A stretch of 64,000 nucleotides of DNA, from contig JBCCQA010000021.1 in the NCBI GenBank assembly GCA_039024635.1, positions 44,274 through 108,273 on the forward strand, written 5' to 3'. This document shows, piece after piece, positions 40,496-49,891 of this stretch. The DNA is from Kuafuiihalomonas sp039024635. Lineage in GTDB: Bacteria; Myxococcota; Kuafuiibacteriia; Kuafuiibacteriales; Kuafuiibacteriaceae. Positions within the stretch are counted from its first letter, which is position 1. Each line of letters starts with the position of its first letter. The translations under genes and the position numbers were made by a program. The notes under the pieces were generated by a model. The model did not search any database and was not told the origin of the DNA. It saw only the letters and a program-made list of their open reading frames with translations.

Positions 40496-43045
40496 TCACG
40501 GACGCGATTCGGCCACCTCGCGGGCCAGGGTCTCGCGCAAGGATAGGGCGGTGAAGGGCTTGGTGAGTAGACCTCGCATGCCCGCCCTGAGGCAGGCTTC
40601 CCGAGTCGAAGGCAGCGCGTCGGCGGTGAGCCCCAGAATGAGGGGTGCACGAGCCTCATGGGTACTCTGGATGACGCGTGTGGCTTCGAGCCCGTCCATC
40701 TCGGGCATGTGGAGGTCCATCAGGACCAGCTCGAAGCGTCCGTCAGCGACCTTCACGACGGCCTCCCGACCGTCTTCGGCAAGGGTCACTTTGTGGCCAT
40801 CACGCTCCAGCATGGCCTTGGCGACACGGCGATTAACGGCGTTGTCGTCGACCACGAGCACGGACATGGAGGGTACAGGCTGGGCGCTGAGGTCGCGGGA
40901 GTTCGAATCAGGGGGTGCGCGCATCGGCGCCTCGAAGGTGAAGTAGAACGTAGCGCCCTCGCCGATTCGACTGCTCACCCCAATTTCGCCGCCGAGCAGC
41001 TCGGAAAGCTCGCGAGCGATGGCGAGACCCAGGCCGCTCCCGTCGTGCCGACGTCTGATGCCGGCTTCGGCCTGGGTAAAGGGCTGGAAGAGGCGGACCT
41101 GATCCGATTCCGAAAGTCCAGGTCCGCTATCTTGAACCTCGACACGAACTCGGTCGTCCTCGTCGCGGTTGGCTCGGACCTGGATGCGTCCTTTCTCGGT
41201 GAACTTGAGGGCGTTGGTGAGGAGGTTCTGAAGGATCTGTCGCAGACGCACGGGATCTGTCTCCACCCAGTGGGGGAGTTCGGTATCCAGGCTGAGGCTC
41301 AGTTCGAGGGAGGCCATGGTGGCCTGAGGACGGCTCAGCTCGACCACTTCGGTCAGGAGTCTCGGGAGATTGAAGGTCCGACTGGTTAGCGTCAGCCCCA
41401 CCGACTCGGCCTGTGAAATATCGAGAACGTCTCCGACGATGCGAAGCAGCTGCTTACTCGAGCCTTCGATGAGGCCGACCATCTCACGGTCCTTGGCGGA
41501 GAGCCTGTCGCTGTCCTGGAGAAGGGAAAGTGTGCTCGAGATGCCGTGAAGCGGTGTCCGAAGCTCATGGCTCATCGTGGCCAAAAAGGCGCTCTTAGCC
41601 CGGTTCGCCGACTGCGCCTCGACCCGGAGCTGGCGCTGCTCCTCGAGCTGCTCTCGTATCACGACGGTTTGCCGAGCGACCCTGCGGCGGAGGGCGAGGG
41701 ACACTCCACCCAGCAGGAGAGCGATGCCCAGGAGGCTGGCAGCAAGCACTCCCAGCCGGCGACCATTCCAGAAAGGAGCCGCCACCAAGAGTTGAATGGG
41801 CCTGTCGACTCCGGCACCCACGAGTCGTACTGATTGCGCGCGTTCGGCGTAGAGGGCTTCGACCGAGACTCCATGCCTTCGATCCCGCAAGGGTACGACG
41901 ACGGCCACGAGCTCGACGGTGGCGCCCGCCGCGAGACCCAAAGGCAGCCGGGCCTTGTTCGTCATCAGCGGGATGCTCATGTCGCCCTGCTGCAGGACCA
42001 GCTGGACCTGCTCGTCTAGCACTGTCAGCGCTGCAATCTGGCCTTGGGTTCGCACACGCCTTAGCGAAAACTCGGGTTTCGTCAGGTCCACAGCCAAGAG
42101 GGCTTTGGGCAGTCGACCTGGTTCCTCGGACATGATCCGAGCGTCTTCCAAGACCGGAAAGAGCCCCTCCCTCGTGATGTAACCTCGCAGCTCGACGAGG
42201 GCTCCCGGGGGGGGCGCTTCGTCATTCCAGGCCTCGACTAGAACGCCCCCGCTCTCATCTTCGAGCACCCAACGATCTCCGTCCAGGGCGGTGACCACCC
42301 CTCGCACACGGACCGCTTGGTCGGGTCGTGCGTCGGGATCGAAGCCGAGCAGTGAGACGATGGGCCGCAAGGAGAGAGCCTCGACGGGTGGGGCCGGGGC
42401 CAAGACCTGGACGGCATCCAGTCGCGGAACGAGGACGCGTACCCCGATGAGCTGCCGAAGCCCGTTGAACCGGGCGCCGCAGGGGCCCTGGACCGAGATG
42501 CGTGCACCGATGAGAGTCTGGAGCTGGGCCTCGTCGAGGCTGCCGGGAAACTCGGCTCTGATCCGCGCGCCAGCCGAAGCCAGGGTCAGGATGTGGAGCT
42601 GAACCCGTTCGTCGAAGCTCAAGCGCCGGACGACGCCCTCGACCTCGACCCAGCGTGAGTCGAAGCGGCCGGTCATCATTTCACCGACGTCCCGAGTGGC
42701 GGGCTCGGGGAGCGTGGCGGCTCCGACGGTCCGGATGCTCTCGCCTCGGATTCCTGGCGCAAACTCCCCGGGAAAGGAACGGCCCCTGATCTCGACCCGA
42801 CTGCCGACGGCGGGCGAAGGACGTGCGCCGCCATCGAACTGGAAGTACAGGGCTTCTTCCTCGTCCTGGACGAATCCAAAGCTGCCGAAAGGGGCTCGAT
42901 GGATGAACGTCAGCGTACCTAGTGCTCGGACGGGGACTCCGTCCGCTGCCACTTCGTTCTCCAGTGTCTTCACCGCTCTGAGCGAGTTCAGCTCAGCGGG
43001 CGCGGCCATCAGGGCGCAAGAGATACCGGTCAGCGCGAGGCTCAA
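40496..43045 (-). CDS. Hybrid sensor histidine kinase with OB-fold-like sensor region
   Basis: An 849-residue protein. The signal or anchor (MSLALTGISCALMAAPAE) is followed by about 400 extracytoplasmic residues with at least three OB-fold-like units (for example FGFVQDEEEALYFQF and VRVRGVVTALDGDRWVLED, with ESGGVLVEAW). Then come a membrane span, a HisKA domain with phospho-His at about residue 491 (SHELRTPLHG), an ATPase domain (NLLTNALKF, GSGLGLAIA) and a receiver with Asp at about 774 (VLMDLHMPEMDG). The ligand is unknown. No output partner is adjacent. Confidence 0.94.
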   Translation of the reverse strand: MSLALTGISCALMAAPAELNSLRAVKTLENEVAADGVPVRALGTLTFIHRAPFGSFGFVQDEEEALYFQFDGGARPSPAVGSRVEIRGRSFPGEFAPGIRGESIRTVGAATLPEPATRDVGEMMTGRFDSRWVEVEGVVRRLSFDERVQLHILTLASAGARIRAEFPGSLDEAQLQTLIGARISVQGPCGARFNGLRQLIGVRVLVPRLDAVQVLAPAPPVEALSLRPIVSLLGFDPDARPDQAVRVRGVVTALDGDRWVLEDESGGVLVEAWNDEAPPPGALVELRGYITREGLFPVLEDARIMSEEPGRLPKALLAVDLTKPEFSLRRVRTQGQIAALTVLDEQVQLVLQQGDMSIPLMTNKARLPLGLAAGATVELVAVVVPLRDRRHGVSVEALYAERAQSVRLVGAGVDRPIQLLVAAPFWNGRRLGVLAASLLGIALLLGGVSLALRRRVARQTVVIREQLEEQRQLRVEAQSANRAKSAFLATMSHELRTPLHGISSTLSLLQDSDRLSAKDREMVGLIEGSSKQLLRIVGDVLDISQAESVGLTLTSRTFNLPRLLTEVVELSRPQATMASLELSLSLDTELPHWVETDPVRLRQILQNLLTNALKFTEKGRIQVRANRDEDDRVRVEVQDSGPGLSESDQVRLFQPFTQAEAGIRRRHDGSGLGLAIARELSELLGGEIGVSSRIGEGATFYFTFEAPMRAPPDSNSRDLSAQPVPSMSVLVVDDNAVNRRVAKAMLERDGHKVTLAEDGREAVVKVADGRFELVLMDLHMPEMDGLEATRVIQSTHEARAPLILGLTADALPSTREACLRAGMRGLLTKPFTALSLRETLAREVAESRP

Positions 43046-43147
43046 GGTCCCTCATCATGAACGCAGAACGGCAAACGAGGGAACCATAGGGAACAAACCG
43101 GGACACTGACTCAGTCTGAGCCCCTGCGAACCCAGCTCATGGCGGGA

Positions 43148-44089
43148 TCACGACGAGGGCAGATCGATGGGCGTCATGAAGTCGACAGGCTTGAGTGCGA
43201 GAATGGCGCAACCCAGTTTGTTAATGATGCGTTCAGCGGTGTTGCCGATGATGAAGCCGGGCAACCCGCTCCGACGCAGGGTTCCCATCACCAGCACGTC
43301 CATCTCGCCCCGGTCGGACAGGCCAATCAAGGCGCGCTGGGCGTCACCTTTTTGGACCTCGACCTCGACGTCGAGCTTCGGTAGCCCCGCTCTCGCGATG
43401 AGCCGCTCGACTTCGGTCCTGCGGGTTTGCTCCGTATCCTCGAGGAGGGTTCGGAGCTCTTCTCCATCCGTCCGTCCTCTGAGCAGCTCCTCTCCCCAGA
43501 GGCGCCACGCATGAAAGACGACCACCTTTGCGCCCGATGGCTGAGCCAAGGCGGACGCCGTCTGGAGGATCTCGAGGTTGAGTCGGTCGTCCTGTTCGCT
43601 ACTCGGTTCGACGTCCAGGGCTGCGACGATACGCCGAGGATGCCAAGTCTTGGCGTCACGGTGGGCCAGAACGGGAATCGGTGACTTACGAAGGAGCTTG
43701 GCCGTGACCGTACCGAAGCCCCGGCGACCGTCCCTGTGCTGAGGCTCGTCGTTGACGACGATGAGGTCGGCCTCGACCGTCGCGGCCTCTCGAATGAGCT
43801 CGACGTGGGCTATGCCCGGGCGGACTCGCGCCTCCGTCTCCAGGCCAGCTTCGCTGATGTCCGCCACGAGCTGCTCTAGCCGACGTCGACGCGAATCAAC
43901 CAGAGCCGCGTGGAGCTCAGCCGAGGACACCTTGGCGGTTTTCCATCCGCGTGGAGGTTCCGCTGGGGGAACGTTCAGAACGTGCAGCTTTGCGTGGTGT
44001 CGTCTCGCGATCTCGATCGCAGCAGCCGAGATGCCTTCCCCACGCTCGAAGCCATCGTAGCCGACGAGAATGTGGCGCACCGCTTCCAT
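43148..44089 (-). CDS. Tandem universal stress protein
   Basis: About 313 residues with two UspA-type domains. The first starts RHILVGYDGFERGE and the second has RRIVAALDVEPSSEQDD. The end reads DVLVMGTLRRSGLPGFIIGN followed by TAERIINKLGCAILALKP, the usual ATP-binding G-x2-G-x9-G-S/T region in variant form. USPs respond to stress and bind ATP in the cytoplasm. The start at 44089 was chosen because it gives a standard UspA N-terminus. It lies upstream of the V-ATPase operon but on the opposite strand. Confidence 0.93.
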   Translation of the reverse strand: MEAVRHILVGYDGFERGEGISAAAIEIARRHHAKLHVLNVPPAEPPRGWKTAKVSSAELHAALVDSRRRRLEQLVADISEAGLETEARVRPGIAHVELIREAATVEADLIVVNDEPQHRDGRRGFGTVTAKLLRKSPIPVLAHRDAKTWHPRRIVAALDVEPSSEQDDRLNLEILQTASALAQPSGAKVVVFHAWRLWGEELLRGRTDGEELRTLLEDTEQTRRTEVERLIARAGLPKLDVEVEVQKGDAQRALIGLSDRGEMDVLVMGTLRRSGLPGFIIGNTAERIINKLGCAILALKPVDFMTPIDLPSS

Positions 44090-44280
44090 GGAACAAGGTT
44101 GCTTCGACGCGAGGGAAGTTGGCAATCACCCGTCTTGGATCGGGACACGCGCGGCCGAGGAGCCCCTCGAACTTCATTGCTCCATTCCGTAGCCAGCACG
44201 GCGAAGGCAAGTGCGGGGCCTTGACCCGACCAACCGGTGGGCATAGTTCACGCTCGTCCAGCCGGCGGGAAGGGTACGCA

Positions 44281-45648
44281 GTGATTCACTCTCTGATCAG
44301 CTACCGAAGCGTTCAGGAGATCGTCGGCGACGTCCTCAAGATAGCGATCGGGGAAACGCAGACCGACGGACCGGCCGTGACCCGACTCGGAGACTTGGCG
44401 TGGGTCGTCGACGACGACTACCGCTCCTTGGCTCAAGTCATACGAATCGACCGTGATCAGGTCTCGCTGCAGGTCTTCGGGGGGACGCGAGGGCTTTCAA
44501 CCCAGGCCAAGACTCGTTTCTTGGGCCATCCGCTGAAGGCAACATACTCAGGCAACATAATGGGTCGGGTCTTCGGCGGGGCAGGGCAGCCCATCGACGG
44601 GGGACCGAGTCTGGAGGGAGAGCCGTCGGTCGCCATCTCGGGTCCGACCGTGAACCCAATGTGTCGGGTTCTCGCCTCCAAAATGATCCGTACGAACATC
44701 CCGATGATCGACATATTCAACTGCCTCGTCGAGAGTCAGAAGGTTCCGATCTTCTCGGTGGCGGGAGAGGCCTACAACGCGCTTCTTGCGCGGATCGGTA
44801 TTCAGGCTGACGCAGACATCGTCGTCTTCGGCGGCATGGGCCTGGTGTTTGACGACTTCCACTTCTTCAGGAGGACATTCGAGGACGCTGGCGTCTTTGG
44901 CCGAACGGTCATGTTCGTCAATCAGGCTTCGGACCCGATCGTAGAGCGCCTCCAGATTCCGGATTTGGCGCTGGCCGTAGCCGAGCGTTTTGCAGTCGAG
45001 GAGTCGAAGCGGGTCTTGGTCTTGCTCAGCGACATGACTTCCTACGCCGATGCCATGAAAGAGCTGGGCATCTCCATGGAGCAGGTTCCGTCGAACCGCG
45101 GCTATATGGGCGACCTCTACTCCAAGTTGGCCAAGCGCTACGAGAAGGCTTGTGATTTCAAGGGAGCGGGTTCGGTCACCATCCTCAGCGTCACCACCAT
45201 GCCGGGGAATGACGTCACGCATCCGGTCCCTGACAACACTGGCTACATCACGGAGGGGCAATTCTACCTCCACGATGGCGTGCTCGACCCCTTCGGCTCG
45301 CTCTCTCGCCTCAAGCAACACGTCATCGGCAAGTCGACCCGTGAAGACCACGGCCAGTTGATGGGGGCCATGATCCGCTTCTATGCCGGTAGCCGCGATG
45401 CCGAGCAGAAGAAGGCCATGGCCTTCGAGTTGAGTGAGTTCGACGAGCGCCTGCTCGAGTTCGGCGCGCTATTTCGGCGTCGATTCATGAACGTCGACGT
45501 CTCCATCAGCCTCGAAGACGGGCTAGATGCATGTTGGCAGACTCTGGCCGAGTGTTTCTCCGCCGATGAGCTGTTGATGAAGCAAGAGCTGGTCGACAAG
45601 TACTTCCCTCTGACGGTTCAGAACGATGGCGACGCTGGGGCTGACTAA
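44281..45648 (+). CDS. ntpB: V/A-type ATPase subunit B
   Basis: A 455-residue regulatory subunit of the V1/A1 head. It contains IMGRVFGGAGQPIDGGPSL, the variant P-loop region with IPIFSVAGEAYNALLA-type sequence (no full Walker A), VFVNQASDPIVERL and LVLLSDMTSYADAMKELG. It interleaves with subunit A in the ATP-driven rotor. The GTG at 44281 follows GGAAGGG with 6-base spacing. It is the first gene of the operon here and overlaps the subunit D gene by 23 bases. Confidence 0.96.
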   Translation: MIHSLISYRSVQEIVGDVLKIAIGETQTDGPAVTRLGDLAWVVDDDYRSLAQVIRIDRDQVSLQVFGGTRGLSTQAKTRFLGHPLKATYSGNIMGRVFGGAGQPIDGGPSLEGEPSVAISGPTVNPMCRVLASKMIRTNIPMIDIFNCLVESQKVPIFSVAGEAYNALLARIGIQADADIVVFGGMGLVFDDFHFFRRTFEDAGVFGRTVMFVNQASDPIVERLQIPDLALAVAERFAVEESKRVLVLLSDMTSYADAMKELGISMEQVPSNRGYMGDLYSKLAKRYEKACDFKGAGSVTILSVTTMPGNDVTHPVPDNTGYITEGQFYLHDGVLDPFGSLSRLKQHVIGKSTREDHGQLMGAMIRFYAGSRDAEQKKAMAFELSEFDERLLEFGALFRRRFMNVDVSISLEDGLDACWQTLAECFSADELLMKQELVDKYFPLTVQNDGDAGAD

Positions 45649-46228
45649 GAGCTCCCTGCAGAGGGAGAAGGCACGGTTGATGGCCTTCGAGAAGGCGCTT
45701 CCAGCCTTGGACCTGAAGCGCCAGAAGCTCCTAGCCGCCAAGTCAGTAGCCGATCGTGCGTTGGAGGAGAGTCGATCGGAGCTGACGGGACTTCGCCGGG
45801 AGGTGCCGGCCCAGCTCCCGATGCTCGCAAACCGAGGCATCGACCTGACGGACCTCGTCGTGGTGCATGAGGTTTTCGTGGGACGACAGAACGTGGTGGG
45901 GGTTTTGATTCCCAGCTGGGATGGGGCCAGGATTGAGTCGAGGGTCTACTCCTTTCTCGTGCGTCCCCATTGGGTGGATCGCGTGGCAGATCTCCTCGCC
46001 CGTTGTGCCGAGTTGAGCCTACGAACCGAAGTTGAGAAGAGACGCGTCGATCTTTTGGAAGAAGCGCGACGACGAATCACCCAGCGGGTGAATCTGTTCG
46101 AGAAGGTCCTCATCCCGAGGACCCGAAGCAACATTCGAAGAATACAGGTTCATTTGGGGGACGCCGAACGTGCGGCTGTCGTTAGGGCCAAGGTTGCTCA
46201 ACGCAAACGACGAAGGGCTTCGGCGTGA
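45626..46228 (+). CDS. ntpD: V/A-type ATPase subunit D
   Basis: A 200-residue, mostly coiled-coil protein that starts MATLGLTKSSLQREKARL and ends with a second long helix (RVNLFEKVLIPRTRSNIRRI) before a basic tail. It is the central rotor stalk linking the head to the membrane ring. Its stop overlaps the GTG of the subunit I gene (GTGA). Confidence 0.93.
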   Translation: MATLGLTKSSLQREKARLMAFEKALPALDLKRQKLLAAKSVADRALEESRSELTGLRREVPAQLPMLANRGIDLTDLVVVHEVFVGRQNVVGVLIPSWDGARIESRVYSFLVRPHWVDRVADLLARCAELSLRTEVEKRRVDLLEEARRRITQRVNLFEKVLIPRTRSNIRRIQVHLGDAERAAVVRAKVAQRKRRRASA

Positions 46229-48027
46229 GTATCCTTCCCATGAAGAGGGTGACGGTGGCGGGTCTAGACGAGGACGCACCGTCTCTCTTGGATGGTCTTC
46301 AGGCGATGGGATGCATGCACTTGATCCCCTTGCGAGTTGACCAAGGCGAGGGGCCCATCAAGGATGAAGCCCAGCGGGCGCGAGAGGCTCTGCGCTACCT
46401 TCTTGGCTCCCCCATTCGTCGACGAGAGTTGTTGGACGGGGCTGATTTCGATTTTCGGCGGGTGCTAGAGGAGACCCTCGAGAACCGACGACTCCGCATC
46501 GAGACTCAGCATCAAATCGACTCGCTTCGGGAGCGCATTGAGCAGGTCGCGCCCTGGGGTGACTTCGAGCTTCCAGCTCTGGAAAGCATTGGTGGGATTC
46601 GGCTGTGGTTCTACGTCGTGCCGCACTTCCGCCGCGCGGACATTCGGCCGGGACCCCTCTCCTGGCTGACCGTTCACACCGACGGACGACGAGACTACGT
46701 GGTGCTCCTGTCGGAGGACGAGCCGCCGGAAGAGGCCATGCCCGTGCCTCGCTCCAGGGTCGGAACCCGCTCCTTGTCGACCTTACAAGCCGCTCTGGAG
46801 CGCGCGCAGGACCGATTCGACGACCTACAGGCCGAACGAGGCGCGCTCACCCGATGGATTCGACAGCTCCTCCGCCAGTTAGGCAAGGCCGATGACGAAG
46901 TGGCCCGGGGCCAGGCTTTGCGGCAAGGGCTGAGAAGAGACCGAGTCCTGGCCCTTCAGGGATGGGTCCCTGAGGACAAGCTACCGGTTGTACAGGCTTT
47001 CTGCCGTCGACACGAGCTCGCCGTGCTCGTAGAGGATCCGGGTCCCGAGGATGAGCCCCCGGTTCTCCTGCGCAATGGACCTTCCTTCGCGCCGGGAGAA
47101 GACCTGGTCGGATTCTACCAGCTCCCGGGCTACCGGGATTGGGATCCATCTGCGCTTGTTTATGTGGCTTTCGTTTTCTTCTTTGCCGTCATCCTGGCCG
47201 ATGCGGGCTATGCAAGCTTGGTCGGCCTTCTCACCGCGATGAGCTGGCGACGACTTGGTCGCTCAGACTCCGGACTCCGCCTTCGACGGATGGGTATCGG
47301 CATTAGCGTCATCGGTATCGTGTACGGCATTCTAGCTGGGAGCTATTTCGGCATCGATCTCACCCCGGGTTCCCTCGCAAGTAGCTTACAGCTTCTCGAC
47401 GTCAACGATTTCGACGCCATGATGCCGCTCTCCATTGGGGTCGGCATTGCTCACCTGGTGGCGGCGAATCTCATGGGCGCCTGGGTGAAGCGGAGACGGC
47501 TCAGCGCCTTGTCGTCCTTGGGCTGGGTCGCTGTTCTCGTCGGTGGTTTCGTCGTCTACCTCGGCGTCGAGCTCGGATTGCCGGTTGCGGCTGTTGGTCT
47601 AGGCGCTGTTTTTCTGTTCACGAGCGAGAGGCCGTTCCGAGGCATTGGCAACCTAGGGTGGCGGGCCGTCGACGGGCTCCTAGGATTGACCGGCCTCTCT
47701 CGCGCATTCGGCGACGCTCTCAGCTATCTGCGACTGTTTGCTTTGGGACTCTCAAGCGCGTCCTTGGCCGCCACCTTCAATCAGCTCGGCACGGAGCTCA
47801 TTGGTACGGGCCCGGGTATTGGCCTGGTATTGGCCTTGGTGGTTCTAATCATCGGCCACGGCCTCAATTTCGTCCTGGGCATGGTTGGCGGCGTTGTCCA
47901 CGGCCTACGCCTGAACGTGATTGAGCTCTACAACTGGAGCGTCTTTGGAGAGGGCCGCCCGTTCAGTCCTCTGCGCAGACGCTCCCTCGAAGAAGTACGT
48001 GGCGAGAATCGGCCACAGGAGATCTGA
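46225..48027 (+). CDS. ntpI: V/A-type ATPase subunit I (a subunit)
   Basis: A 600-residue protein. The N-terminal cytoplasmic half is helical (KRVTVAGLDEDAPSLLDGL). The C-terminal half holds about seven to eight membrane spans (DPSALVYVAFVFFFAVILAD and others) and the conserved late segment DALSYLRLFALGLSSASLA with the essential Arg for ion transfer. It carries the half-channels of the ion path. The GTG start overlaps the subunit D stop. Subunit K follows directly. Confidence 0.93.
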   Translation: MSILPMKRVTVAGLDEDAPSLLDGLQAMGCMHLIPLRVDQGEGPIKDEAQRAREALRYLLGSPIRRRELLDGADFDFRRVLEETLENRRLRIETQHQIDSLRERIEQVAPWGDFELPALESIGGIRLWFYVVPHFRRADIRPGPLSWLTVHTDGRRDYVVLLSEDEPPEEAMPVPRSRVGTRSLSTLQAALERAQDRFDDLQAERGALTRWIRQLLRQLGKADDEVARGQALRQGLRRDRVLALQGWVPEDKLPVVQAFCRRHELAVLVEDPGPEDEPPVLLRNGPSFAPGEDLVGFYQLPGYRDWDPSALVYVAFVFFFAVILADAGYASLVGLLTAMSWRRLGRSDSGLRLRRMGIGISVIGIVYGILAGSYFGIDLTPGSLASSLQLLDVNDFDAMMPLSIGVGIAHLVAANLMGAWVKRRRLSALSSLGWVAVLVGGFVVYLGVELGLPVAAVGLGAVFLFTSERPFRGIGNLGWRAVDGLLGLTGLSRAFGDALSYLRLFALGLSSASLAATFNQLGTELIGTGPGIGLVLALVVLIIGHGLNFVLGMVGGVVHGLRLNVIELYNWSVFGEGRPFSPLRRRSLEEVRGENRPQEI

Positions 48028-48480
48028 ATGGACGCATTGATCCTGACATTGGGTTGGATGGGCATCATCGCGCCTTTGGCGCTAGGAGCTGTTGGCAGCG
48101 CGAAGGCAGCATCGGTCGCCGGACAGGCAGCTTGCGGGGCATTGCTGGACGTCGAGAGCGGCTACGGCCGCTACATCGGCCTGGCGGCGCTTCCCTCGTC
48201 CCAGACCGTCTACGGGATCGTCGTGATGTTCGCACTCAATCGTCCACTCAGCCTGGAGACCGCACCCGGCCTTTTCGGTATTGGAGTTTTGACGGGGGTA
48301 GCACTGTATGCGTCGGCAGTCTGGCAAGGGAAGGCCCTGGCCTCGGCCATTCTGGCCTCCAAGACGAAGCCTGAAGTATTCGGTATCTCGCTGGGCCCAG
48401 CCGCTATCGTGGAGGGATTTGCCGTCTTCGCCTTCGTGTTCGCGCTCGTTGTGGCGGGCGAAATCCCGACCGGGACTTGA
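48028..48480 (+). CDS. ntpK: V/A-type ATPase subunit K (rotor ring proteolipid)
   Basis: A 150-residue protein with four membrane spans (two hairpins). The single ion-binding Glu (Glu129) is in GPAAIVEGFAVFAF of the second hairpin. Compared with Enterococcus hirae NtpK, the residues that coordinate Na+ are all kept in kind: Leu55, Ser58 (for Thr), Gln59, Tyr62, Gln100 and Glu129. This predicts a sodium-moving ring. No base separates it from subunit I. Confidence 0.94.
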   Translation: MDALILTLGWMGIIAPLALGAVGSAKAASVAGQAACGALLDVESGYGRYIGLAALPSSQTVYGIVVMFALNRPLSLETAPGLFGIGVLTGVALYASAVWQGKALASAILASKTKPEVFGISLGPAAIVEGFAVFAFVFALVVAGEIPTGT

Positions 48481-48490
48481 GGACATCGAA

Positions 48491-49186
48491 TTGAACGACG
48501 CCGACACGGAAGAAGTACGAGCGCAACAGGCGATTGGCGTCCAACGCTTACTCGACCGTTTGCGCGACGAAGGGGTAGAGGCTGGCCGGCAGGAGGGAGA
48601 GGCCCTTCGTCGCCGAGCTCAGGAAGAGGCTACCTCCATCCTTGAAGAGGCTCGGGCAGATGCAGCGCGCACCGTGGAGGAGGCAAGGCAGAAGGCGGCT
48701 CAGCTTCAGGCCGCGGGGGAAGAGGCACTGCGGACCGCCACCAGAGATACGGTCCTGAGATTTTCGGAGGAGATCATGGAGCACCTGCGGAATCGGGTAG
48801 AGCGCTTGGTTTCCGAGGAAGTGTTCGACCGGGAGCTCTTTCGGCAGTTGGTCGTCCAAGTGATGCAGCGGGCTCTCGACGTGACGGCGGTCCGGGAGGC
48901 GGCCCACCTACGAATCGAACTTCCGCTCGAGCCGTTGGGCGTTGAGGAGCTCAAGAACGACCCAGACGCCCTCCAAGACGGGTTGAGCCAGTTGGCCAAA
49001 CAGCTCGCGGGATCGACTTGGCGGGAAGGTGTCAGCTTTGGTGCACTCGACAGCGGAGACGGCGTCAGAGTCGTTGCCAAGGACGAGGGCTTGGAGATCG
49101 ATCTCTCGCCCGAAGCGGTGACCGAACTCCTGCTGCGTCATCTGCAGCCACGATTCCGAGCGCTCATGCGAGGAATCATCCAGTGA
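48491..49186 (+). CDS. ntpE: V/A-type ATPase subunit E (peripheral stalk)
   Basis: A 231-residue protein. The N-terminal 90 residues form a charged helix (RLRDEGVEAGRQEGEALRRR) with many Ala, Glu and Arg. The C-terminal domain is globular, ending LQPRFRALMRGIIQ. This is the peripheral-stalk E layout. The TTG at 48491 follows GAGGA at good spacing, 10 bases after subunit K. The stop overlaps the GTG of the DUF2764 gene. Confidence 0.8.
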   Translation: MNDADTEEVRAQQAIGVQRLLDRLRDEGVEAGRQEGEALRRRAQEEATSILEEARADAARTVEEARQKAAQLQAAGEEALRTATRDTVLRFSEEIMEHLRNRVERLVSEEVFDRELFRQLVVQVMQRALDVTAVREAAHLRIELPLEPLGVEELKNDPDALQDGLSQLAKQLAGSTWREGVSFGALDSGDGVRVVAKDEGLEIDLSPEAVTELLLRHLQPRFRALMRGIIQ

Positions 49187-49878
49187 GCTCGAGTCTGTGG
49201 GGAGAGAGCCAGGACTACTATACGCTCATCGCGAGCCTGCCTGCCTTGGCGCCTCCGTACGTCGAGGAACGTCCACCCCTCAGTCGTTACGCTCTGGAAC
49301 GAAGGCTTCAAATGCTGGAGAAGCAAGACAGGGCCGAGCTCGACGTTCTGGAGAGTGCGATGTTCTTCGATCGCTTGCCATGGACGCTCACGAGCCAAGA
49401 GGTCATCGCCCAATTCGAGTCTTCCCTGTCTCGAGTAAGAAGTCCGATGCTTCGACAGGTGGTGCGTTGGCGTCTTGGCGTCCGAAGCATGGTGAGCGCT
49501 CTCCGTCACCGAAGTGCAGGCCATGGTGCACCCTCAAAACCCTTTGGTCTGGAGCCCTGGGCTGCGCTCATGCGGCGCAATTGGAACCGACAGGACTTGG
49601 GTTTGAGCCACAGCTTCCCTTGGGTCCTGCAGCTCGAGTCGATGATTCGGGGTGGGCGGACTCGGGACTTCGAACGCTTGGTATTGCAGGAAGTTTGGCG
49701 GCGACTGTCTGAGCAGGCTTTCTTGCACCCATTCGACTTCGAAGGCGTAGCTCTATACGTTCTTCGATGGGATCTCGTTCACCGAGCTGCCTTGGAAGAT
49801 GAGCAGGAAGCCGTTCAACGCTTCGATGAGCTCCTCGAGGACTGCTGGAAGGGGCGGAGCTTGGATCTCGGATCCTAG
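49183..49878 (+). CDS. DUF2764 protein, V-ATPase-associated (C-subunit-like position)
   Basis: A 231-residue protein that starts SSLWGESQDYYTLIASLPAL, the DUF2764 hallmark (YY.L.ASLP.L), with a helical remainder. In Chlamydia-type V-ATPase operons a DUF2764 gene lies between E and A. Here it has the same neighbours. It probably fills the role of the C subunit. GTG start overlaps the subunit E stop (GTGA). Confidence 0.8.
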   Translation: MSSSLWGESQDYYTLIASLPALAPPYVEERPPLSRYALERRLQMLEKQDRAELDVLESAMFFDRLPWTLTSQEVIAQFESSLSRVRSPMLRQVVRWRLGVRSMVSALRHRSAGHGAPSKPFGLEPWAALMRRNWNRQDLGLSHSFPWVLQLESMIRGGRTRDFERLVLQEVWRRLSEQAFLHPFDFEGVALYVLRWDLVHRAALEDEQEAVQRFDELLEDCWKGRSLDLGS

Positions 49879-49891
49879 AGGGACGGAAGAG

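Noticed and set aside
43100..43125. Small dyad ACTGACTCAGT between the stress-protein and kinase genes
   Set aside because: Only five paired bases per arm; expected by chance.
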